From: an uncultured Bacilli bacterium
Lineage (GTDB): Bacteria > Bacillota_I > Bacilli_A > RFN20 > CAG-449
Assembly (NCBI GenBank): GCA_947593895.1
Contig: CANQDY010000067.1
Span: 1 to 6,999 of the forward strand
Direction: 5' to 3'
Length of the DNA stretch: 6,999 nucleotides
The notes beneath the pieces are model-generated. The model saw only the letters and a list, made by a program, of their open reading frames with translations, made no database searches and had not been told where the DNA came from. Positions 1 through 4,922 of the stretch are shown here, piece by piece (the first letter of the stretch is position 1; the number at the start of each line of letters is the position of its first letter). Made by a program: the position numbers and the translations under genes.

Positions 1-141
1 ATACTTTAATAAATGAGCAAGCATTTTAGGGCTTGTCAAATCGTTGATTGCAACGATTTCATAGCCTTCAGCACCAAACATTTGTCTGAAAGCTAAACGA
101 CCAATACGGCCAAATCCATTAATAGCTACTTTTACTGACAT
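1..141 (-). CDS. gap: Glyceraldehyde-3-phosphate dehydrogenase, N-terminal 47 residues (runs off left edge)
   Basis: This is the N-terminal part of the glycolytic NAD-dependent enzyme that oxidises and phosphorylates glyceraldehyde 3-phosphate to 1,3-bisphosphoglycerate in the cytoplasm. The translation begins MSVKVAINGFGRIGRLAFRQ, which contains the Rossmann-fold signature INGFGRIGR that binds NAD and is diagnostic for the family. It continues with VAINDLTSPKMLAHLLKY, the second conserved NAD-binding segment with the adenosine-binding Asp. The frame is open to base 1, and the catalytic Cys domain lies outside the window. The start is well supported: a perfect AGGAGG (minus strand, 152-157) sits 10 bases upstream of the ATG. 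The next gene upstream ends 136 bases away, so gap probably has its own promoter. Family identity is certain. Whether it is glycolytic GapA or a second isoform cannot be told from this fragment. Confidence 0.97.
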   Translation of the reverse strand, partial: MSVKVAINGFGRIGRLAFRQMFGAEGYEIVAINDLTSPKMLAHLLKY

Positions 142-182
142 AATATTTTTTCCTCCTGTTAGTATATTTTGTCAACACATAC

Positions 183-218
183 ATTCTACTATAAACAAAA
201 TTGTTTTGTTACAATTTT
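183..218 (-). promoter_or_regulatory. Possible gap promoter region with an overlapping inverted repeat
   Basis: On the minus strand, upstream of gap, there is a TAGAAT -10-like hexamer (183-188) and an overlapping TATAGT (188-193). A TTGTAA -35-like hexamer lies at 209-214, but the spacings are 20 and 15 bases, so neither pairing is ideal. An 8-bp inverted repeat, AAAATTGT / ACAATTTT with a 6-base loop, covers 197-218 and overlaps the -35 candidate. It could be an operator or simply an AT-rich hairpin. It is not a convincing terminator for the upstream lipoprotein gene, because no clean T-tract follows it in the minus direction. Confidence 0.3.
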
Positions 219-277
219 TTATTCAATATTTGAAAAATATAGATAATTTTTTATCGATTTAATTTTTAGTATCAAAA

Positions 278-1360
278 TCATGGTTGATATTTTAGAATTT
301 CATATTCTCCAGAAGAAATTGGTCGATCAATTTTAATATTTCTCGATGATATAATAATGTCAGTATAACTCTTAACTAAAGTTATCTGATTATTCTGATT
401 TACCTTTAATAAAATTTCAAATGATTTAATAGTTTTCCCATCAGTTAAAAGTGTGAATTCAATAGTTTCAATAGTTTCAACTTTAAATTCTTCTTCACTA
501 AATTTTTTTAATTTCTGATAAAAGTTTTTTATATATTCACTATAAGAAGTAGAAAAACTTGCATTAGCAATTTGACGAAGTGAATCATTTGCATTTTCAA
601 TAATTATATTTCTAAATACAATTAACTTTTCTTTACTAACAACTAAAGTTAATTCTTTTTTATTACCCTTATAATCCAATACATCGATCAGATTCTCTTT
701 AACCTTATCTAATGTTAAAACTATCAAACGACGATCTTTTTTAGTAAATATATATTCTATATTAGTGCCATAATACTCACTCAATAAGTTTACAAATTCA
801 TCATATACTTGATCACTGGTAATTTTTCCTGAAATCCAAGATAAGAAAAATTGTAATTTATTATTTAAAATTAAGTCAGATAAAATATTAGTAATTTCTA
901 CAACTGAATCTTGCTGTTTATTATCATTTATATAATTGATGTAATCATCAAAATATTTAGAATCACACATCCATTTTTTAACACCATCAACATCGATAGT
1001 AAAATTTTTTTGATTATAATAAGCATTTATTGACTTATTTTCATTAGCAAGTGAGGTACTGAAATAAAACTCGAAATCGGAAGAATTAAATTGATAATCT
1101 TCAAATGACTCCTTATCAATATTAACCTGAGTTAGCAAATTTATTTTGTTATTTTCTTGATTAATTATCGATATATCAGTATTTAACTTAATACCTAAAA
1201 ATCCTTTTTGGTAAAAATTATTAATTAATTCAACAGTATTATTCATATAATCTGTTTGTAAAGATAGTGCTTGATTTAATGAATTTACTTTATTGTCAGA
1301 GCAAGATGAAAAAGAAATACACATCATTACGCAAATTGACACTAAAAATTTCTTTTTCAT
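278..1360 (-). CDS. Lipoprotein of unknown function, 360 residues
   Basis: I do not recognise this protein beyond its export signal. Residues 1-20 form a lipoprotein signal peptide: MKKK, then a hydrophobic stretch, then SFSSC with the lipid-accepting Cys at position 20. The mature protein should therefore be anchored to the outer face of the membrane. It has no further hydrophobic segment. The rest is Asn/Lys/Ile-rich, with alternating polar and hydrophobic stretches suggesting beta-strands (for example residues 55-125 and 270-340) around a more helical middle. That pattern recalls LolA/LppX-type or DUF6612-like lipoprotein folds, but I cannot confirm this by eye. A GAGG site (1366-1369) lies 5 bases before the ATG, supporting the start. 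The stop is TGA. The gene stands alone, with a 544-bp empty region upstream and gap 136 bp downstream. A minus-strand TATAAT at 1393-1398 could be its -10 box, but no good -35 accompanies it. Confidence 0.88.
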   Translation of the reverse strand: MKKKFLVSICVMMCISFSSCSDNKVNSLNQALSLQTDYMNNTVELINNFYQKGFLGIKLNTDISIINQENNKINLLTQVNIDKESFEDYQFNSSDFEFYFSTSLANENKSINAYYNQKNFTIDVDGVKKWMCDSKYFDDYINYINDNKQQDSVVEITNILSDLILNNKLQFFLSWISGKITSDQVYDEFVNLLSEYYGTNIEYIFTKKDRRLIVLTLDKVKENLIDVLDYKGNKKELTLVVSKEKLIVFRNIIIENANDSLRQIANASFSTSYSEYIKNFYQKLKKFSEEEFKVETIETIEFTLLTDGKTIKSFEILLKVNQNNQITLVKSYTDIIISSRNIKIDRPISSGEYEILKYQP

Positions 1361-1904
1361 ATAAACCTCATCTTTAATAACAATATATATTCATTATATT
1401 AAATATAATAATTGTTTACTAGGAAATTATGGTTATATAACAAGTTAAATCTCTGAAATCAAATAATTCTATTTAAGCACATCTAAATATTTCATTACTA
1501 AATTATTCATTATTTCAATTATTATCGTCAAAAATCATGATTCATTTAAACCAGTAAAAAACTTTGTAAATGCGATATTTATTATTTGTGTGAATTATTA
1601 ATTATCTAAATTTGATAACTTCAAATTATTATTTTCTGGTTTAACTATAAAAGAGAAATAATTAATATGAATTATAATTATATTTTTCAATTATGAAATT
1701 ATCAATTTAAAAAATATATCGTATAACAATTATCATCATTAAAATAATTATTCTGATTATAAATATTAAAAAATATTAGTCACAATTACTAAATTGTTTT
1801 AACAATCATTACTGAATAAGTTATTATTACATAACAAAATAATTTTATTTTAAAAATTTTATTCATAAATCAAATAGACAATTTCAAAAATTAGAAGATA
1901 ATAT
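1361..1904. other. 544-bp AT-only-like intergenic gap, no gene seen
   Basis: No reading frame of credible length exists here on either strand, and I see no tRNA, riboswitch or CRISPR pattern. By my count bases 1381-1900 are about 15% G+C, below the flanking genes. Words such as AATTATT and AATAATTA recur in no regular array. Two weak inverted repeats occur: AAAATAA/TTATTTT (1836-1851, 2-base loop) and ATTGTT/AACAAT (1793-1806). Neither has a proper T-tract, so I do not call a terminator for the DUF975 gene. A minus-strand TATAAT at 1393-1398 may serve the downstream lipoprotein gene. The region could be a decayed gene or simply a long spacer. Confidence 0.6.
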
Positions 1905-2498
1905 TTATCCAACATTTATTAAAGAAGAATGATTATATAGATTTTCAAAATATACTGTATATGTTGCGTAACGATATGGCGCTACAAAAAGAATCTCTAA
2001 AATACCAAAAGTTAATACTGATAATAATTCCCACCCAAAGAAACTTAGTTGCAAAATAAAAAATTCCATCTTATGTCCATCCATTATTTTTCTACTTTTA
2101 TCGATGCAACCTTTATATGTCATACTTGGATCACGAAATGAAATATATTCACTCATCGCATATGAACAAGATTTAATAATACCCGGTATGATGAATAATA
2201 ATGACCATAAGAAGATATAAATATTTTTTATTATACTAAGAGAAATTCGATTACCAACTTCATTACTAAATGGATCAAAAAGATCTGAGATATCATAGTT
2301 TTCTTTATTTTTTCCAAAAGTAAAAGCCTGATATAAACCAATAGAAAATAAACTATTTAATAAGAGAATTCCAATTCCAGTAGAAGACAATACTCCAACT
2401 AATAAAGTATAAAGCAAACAAACAACAATTGCTCCACCCCACTTATTTCTTAAATTGTCTTTAGCCATTAATTTTAAATCCTTACGACTAAGAATCAT
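1905..2498 (-). CDS. DUF975 family integral membrane protein
   Basis: This 197-residue protein matches the DUF975 family of Firmicutes membrane proteins, whose function is not established. Recognisable elements are the N-terminal R-x-x-L-K-x-x-A-K-x-N-L-x-x-x-W pattern (residues 5-20), the IIPGIIKSCSYAM segment (103-115), SRKIMDGHK (135-143), and the LSFFGWELLSVLTFGI segment (151-166) followed by a PYRYAT turn (174-179). Hydrophobic spans at about 20-60 (two), 92-112 and 145-172 suggest four to six membrane passes, close to the family's usual arrangement and length. A strong GGAGGAG site (2504-2510) lies 5 bases before the ATG, so the start is secure. The preceding gene ends 74 bp upstream, and a TATAAT box lies in that interval, so the gene may be transcribed separately as well as by read-through. 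Function: unknown. Confidence 0.92.
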   Translation of the reverse strand: MILSRKDLKLMAKDNLRNKWGGAIVVCLLYTLLVGVLSSTGIGILLLNSLFSIGLYQAFTFGKNKENYDISDLFDPFSNEVGNRISLSIIKNIYIFLWSLLFIIPGIIKSCSYAMSEYISFRDPSMTYKGCIDKSRKIMDGHKMEFFILQLSFFGWELLSVLTFGILEILFVAPYRYATYTVYFENLYNHSSLINVG

Positions 2499-2525
2499 AA
2501 TAGCTCCTCCATAACCATATTATAA

Positions 2526-2554
2526 ATTATACGCTTTAAAATTTAATAATAAAA
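2526..2554 (-). promoter_or_regulatory. Possible promoter of the DUF975 gene
   Basis: A perfect minus-strand TATAAT (2526-2531) lies 27 bases upstream of the DUF975 start codon, leaving a short leader that carries the GGAGGAG site. The hexamer 17 bases further upstream (2549-2554, TTTTAT) matches the -35 consensus poorly. The call therefore rests on the -10 box and its position between two genes, in a region where TATAAT can arise by chance. Confidence 0.35.
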
Positions 2555-2572
2555 TCTTTTAGTTAAATATAA

Positions 2573-3589
2573 CTAGCATATTATATCCGAATTTAATTGA
2601 TTATATTCGCAATTAAAATTTTTCATTATCTTATCCAACTTTGTAGGTAGAAAACTATTTCTAATAAAACTTATTAATCGACCAATAAGCCAAATGAAAA
2701 ATAATATTTCCGAAAGAATTATAACTAGTATTTTTAAGAATATATTTAGTTCTTTGAAGAAATAGCACTTATGATTTAATGTTCCACTAATCTTATCCTC
2801 TAATAATGTAGCCTCAAAGTAATATGTTCCATAAACTTTACTCTTTGAAAAAATAATTGTTAAATGATTATCATTACAAATAACCATTTTATTACGAAAA
2901 TTGTTAATTAAATTAATCGTATTCACTTTTGAAACCATATATTTATATTCATTATATTTACGATCAATCATACTTGCTTTAGGTAAAATTATAATAAATA
3001 TACCTAAAATAATCATAAACAATCCAATGGCCACTCCAGTAAAACCATTTACTTTATTAACATTTGTCGCTTCACAAAATGATAATAACGCTACTTGAGT
3101 AAGCATAATTGCCGTACAAGCGGAAGCAAAATTAATTATTTTAATATTTCGATAAAAATGCCCACTTTGTTTTACCCGAATAATTCCAACAATAGCAAAT
3201 CCCATTTCAACAAAAGAAATAAATGCAATATTGATTCCTAAAAACATATTATAGTGGAATGTTCTGGTATCAAAAAGAATTAATCTCCCCATGTATAGAA
3301 TGTACATTAAGCCGGCAATCATAAAAAGAAAAGATATTTTGATATTTCTCTTATCAAATTGCTTATTTTTTTCCTTTTTTTTAATTCCTGAATAACATTC
3401 AATTTTTGCAAGTCCAATACATAAATTAACACTCGCACTAATTAAAAACATAAAAGAGCCAGTAATAATAGTTATTACACTTTTACCAATTGAAAAAATG
3501 ATATTTAAGCAAACTGAAAAAAACGTATTAAACTCAGTTTTTTCCTCAAAAGTCATGTCTTTAAATTTTTTTATAGATTTATTAATCAT
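2573..3589 (-). CDS. Polytopic membrane protein, CDF-like topology without metal ligands; function unknown
   Basis: This 338-residue protein has about six membrane spans in its first 205 residues: roughly 22-40, 43-62, 84-105, 113-137, 152-172 and 182-204. A soluble segment with beta-like stretches follows (about 205-280), then one more span at 283-307 and a polar tail. The first pair of spans (FSIGKSVITIITGSFMFLIS) and the third (FLFMIAGLMYILYMGRLIL) resemble TM1-TM3 of cation diffusion facilitators. However, the Asp/His residues expected in CDF TM2 and TM5 are absent (SASVNLCIGLAK, NFASACTAIML), so metal transport by the usual mechanism is unlikely. The start overlaps the end of the TetR gene by 8 bp. 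The bases before the ATG are nearly all A/T with no Shine-Dalgarno site, so translation is probably coupled to the regulator. The CDF relation is tentative; it may be a distinct family sharing only topology. Confidence 0.85.
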   Translation of the reverse strand: MINKSIKKFKDMTFEEKTEFNTFFSVCLNIIFSIGKSVITIITGSFMFLISASVNLCIGLAKIECYSGIKKKEKNKQFDKRNIKISFLFMIAGLMYILYMGRLILFDTRTFHYNMFLGINIAFISFVEMGFAIVGIIRVKQSGHFYRNIKIINFASACTAIMLTQVALLSFCEATNVNKVNGFTGVAIGLFMIILGIFIIILPKASMIDRKYNEYKYMVSKVNTINLINNFRNKMVICNDNHLTIIFSKSKVYGTYYFEATLLEDKISGTLNHKCYFFKELNIFLKILVIILSEILFFIWLIGRLISFIRNSFLPTKLDKIMKNFNCEYNQLNSDIIC

Positions 3590-4184
3590 ATTTATTTTTT
3601 TTTAAATTATCAAAGGTAATGCATGATATTATCAAATCAGAGATATCGTTTATATTATCTTTACATCCATTTTTAATCCATTCAACAATAATCGAATGAA
3701 GCCCATTAATATAGAACGATAATATATATTTTCTTTTATCTTTATCAACTTGATATCTTTCTAGAATCGGATCGAAAATTTCGTAATATAACTTATCAAA
3801 AGAACGATTAATTTTAATCATAATTGGCTGAGAAATTGCAACCATAAATATTTTTTTATGTTCCTTAAGAAAAGAAAGATAAGGAATAATATAATCTGGA
3901 GTAATAAGAAATAAATCACCAAGAGAATATGAATTAAGTTTATCTTTTTCAAATATTCCTTTTTGATATGTATCAAATAAATCACTAGTTAAATTTTCAA
4001 CACTTTCCTTTAATAAATCATCCATTGATTCATAATGCAAATAAAATGTTGATCGATTGACTCCTGCTTTTAAGCAAACCTCTTTAATTGATATATAATC
4101 ATAATCTTTTTTCTCAAGTAGAACTAATAAAGCTTCATTCATTAATCGGGCAGTATGATAATATTTGCTTTCTGATTTATTCAT
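3582..4184 (-). CDS. TetR/AcrR-family transcriptional regulator
   Basis: This 200-residue protein has the TetR layout: an N-terminal three-helix DNA-binding domain (about residues 8-55) and a helical ligand-binding/dimerisation domain. The helix-turn-helix is clear at ISIKEVCLKAGVNRSTFYLH (31-50), ending in the family's hallmark STFYxHY and the following MDDLL. The C-terminal half, with INGLHSIIVEWIKNGCKDN (159-177), resembles the TetR C-terminal domain of DhaS-like regulators in Firmicutes. A full AAAGGAGG (4193-4200) precedes the ATG by 8 bases. It is the second gene of an operon, 21 bp after a two-TM membrane protein and overlapping a polytopic membrane protein by 8 bp. Control of its own operon is therefore the simplest inference; the ligand is unknown. 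I see no clear palindromic operator near the promoter. Confidence 0.95.
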   Translation of the reverse strand: MNKSESKYYHTARLMNEALLVLLEKKDYDYISIKEVCLKAGVNRSTFYLHYESMDDLLKESVENLTSDLFDTYQKGIFEKDKLNSYSLGDLFLITPDYIIPYLSFLKEHKKIFMVAISQPIMIKINRSFDKLYYEIFDPILERYQVDKDKRKYILSFYINGLHSIIVEWIKNGCKDNINDISDLIISCITFDNLKKNKYD

Positions 4185-4205
4185 ATTTCTGCCCTCCTTT
4201 TATTA

Positions 4206-4562
4206 TTATTTTTCATTAGTTATTTCGTTTGCTAAATTAATAATATCACTAGAATATTTTTGTTTTCCATGCTCAAGTATCTTTTTATAAATAAAATAAT
4301 TAACTCCCATACCTAAAATACCAATTATTCCAACAATAATACCGATAGCCATTAATAAATTGCTACCATCACCAATTACTTTCATAGTCAGACACATTCC
4401 TACGCCTAAAAGTAAACAAGTAACTATTCCAAATGTGTAAGTAAATATCATCGAAGGTAATTTTGCCTTACGATCTAATTTTTTAAGCGCTACAACCTTA
4501 GATGTTTTCTTGACCGAGTATTCATTTGCAATTGATTCTGCATAAATTTTGTCTGTGTTCAT
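4206..4562 (-). CDS. Small two-TM membrane protein (type often mislabelled dihydropteridine reductase)
   Basis: This 118-residue protein has a charged, conserved-looking N-terminus (residues 1-36, including VVALKKLDRKAKLP), two hydrophobic spans (about 37-59 and 68-91) and a charged cytoplasmic tail (KKILEHGKQKYSSDIINLA). From memory, closely similar short proteins are common in Clostridia and Bacilli, and some database entries call them dihydropteridine reductase. Nothing here supports that enzyme: there is no nucleotide-binding motif, and much of the chain is membrane-embedded. An AAGGAG site (4573-4578) lies 10 bases before the ATG. It is the first gene of the operon with the TetR regulator and the CDF-like membrane protein, behind a plausible sigma-A promoter. 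Function is unknown; a membrane or stress role regulated by the TetR protein is inference. Confidence 0.9.
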   Translation of the reverse strand: MNTDKIYAESIANEYSVKKTSKVVALKKLDRKAKLPSMIFTYTFGIVTCLLLGVGMCLTMKVIGDGSNLLMAIGIIVGIIGILGMGVNYFIYKKILEHGKQKYSSDIINLANEITNEK

Positions 4563-4592
4563 TTTTTGTTTTCTCCTTTATTTTGTAAATTC

Positions 4593-4621
4593 ATTTTAAT
4601 CAATTAAATTAAATATCTGAA
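4593..4621 (-). promoter_or_regulatory. Sigma-A-type promoter of the TetR operon
   Basis: On the minus strand, TTCAGA (4616-4621, four of six consensus bases) and TAAAAT (4593-4598, five of six) are separated by exactly 17 bases. Transcription would start near 4586, giving a leader of about two dozen bases that contains the AAGGAG site. The promoter begins immediately after the T-tract of the terminator for the upstream unit, which fits a boundary between two transcription units. Confidence 0.55.
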
Positions 4622-4625
4622 CAAC

Positions 4626-4659
4626 AAAAAAATAAAATGTGTTGAATTAAAACACATTT
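4626..4659 (-). terminator. Rho-independent terminator after the lipoprotein/InlB-repeat unit
   Basis: A perfect 9-bp stem (AAATGTGTT at 4635-4643 and AACACATTT at 4651-4659, 7-base loop) is followed in the minus direction by a T-rich tract (TATTTTTTT, 4634-4626). It starts 6 bases beyond the TAG stop of the small lipoprotein. The stem is AT-rich but so is the genome. It is orientation-specific, since the T-tract lies on the minus-strand exit side. Confidence 0.75.
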
Positions 4660-4665
4660 AAAAAA

Positions 4666-4920
4666 CTATTCCCAATTCCAATCAGATTGAAGTTTATCTC
4701 CATCAACAATATTTTCAGAACTCTTTTCTTCATCTGAGCTAAAAGAATCATCACAACTAGTAGAAAAATTTGAATCAATAGATGTAGTAGTTGATTCATC
4801 TGAAGAAGTGATACTTGATTCATTTAAAAATGATGATTGGTCAATTACTTTTTTACCATCACAAGAAAAAAGTAAGAATCCCAATAACATAATTATTAAA
4901 ATCTTCTTACTATTTTTCAT
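4666..4920 (-). CDS. Small Ser/Asp/Glu-rich lipoprotein, 84 residues
   Basis: Residues 1-20 are a clean lipoprotein signal peptide: MKNSKK, hydrophobic ILIIMLLGFLLF, then lipobox LFSC with the lipidated Cys at about 20. The mature part is only about 65 residues, low in complexity and acidic, with repeated Ser/Thr/Asp/Glu runs (ESSITSSDESTTTS, SFSSDEEKSSE). It ends in the aromatic motif SDWNWE. Such a chain is probably disordered, like the linkers that often follow the lipid anchor in surface lipoproteins, but here no folded domain follows. The ATG comes 2 bases after the stop of the InlB-repeat gene, and only a weak site (GAGTGG, 4928-4933) precedes it, so translation is likely coupled to that gene. 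The low-complexity composition prevents assignment by homology. It could be a membrane-bound partner or spacer for the repeat protein, which shows no C-terminal anchor of its own. Confidence 0.8.
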   Translation of the reverse strand: MKNSKKILIIMLLGFLLFSCDGKKVIDQSSFLNESSITSSDESTTTSIDSNFSTSCDDSFSSDEEKSSENIVDGDKLQSDWNWE

Positions 4921-4922
4921 AT

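Noticed and set aside
242..255. GATAA/TTATC hairpin as terminator of the 360-residue lipoprotein gene
   Set aside because: The stem is only 5 bp with a T-rich loop and would be unstable. No convincing terminator is visible between 141 and 277.
278..280. TGA as tryptophan (Mycoplasma-type code)
   Set aside because: Tryptophans I checked in several genes use TGG, and the TGA ends a frame that would gain only a few residues before TAA.
1836..1851. AT-only inverted repeat as terminator of the DUF975 gene
   Set aside because: The 7-bp stem has only A/T pairs and a 2-base loop, and the following bases are not a T-tract.
2901..3098. Plus-strand open frame of 65 codons
   Set aside because: It lies wholly inside the membrane-protein gene on the other strand, has no ribosome site and has a composition explained as an antisense shadow.
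4206..4562. Dihydropteridine reductase as the product name
   Set aside because: The chain has two membrane spans and no nucleotide- or pterin-binding motif; the label appears to be a propagated misannotation for this protein type.
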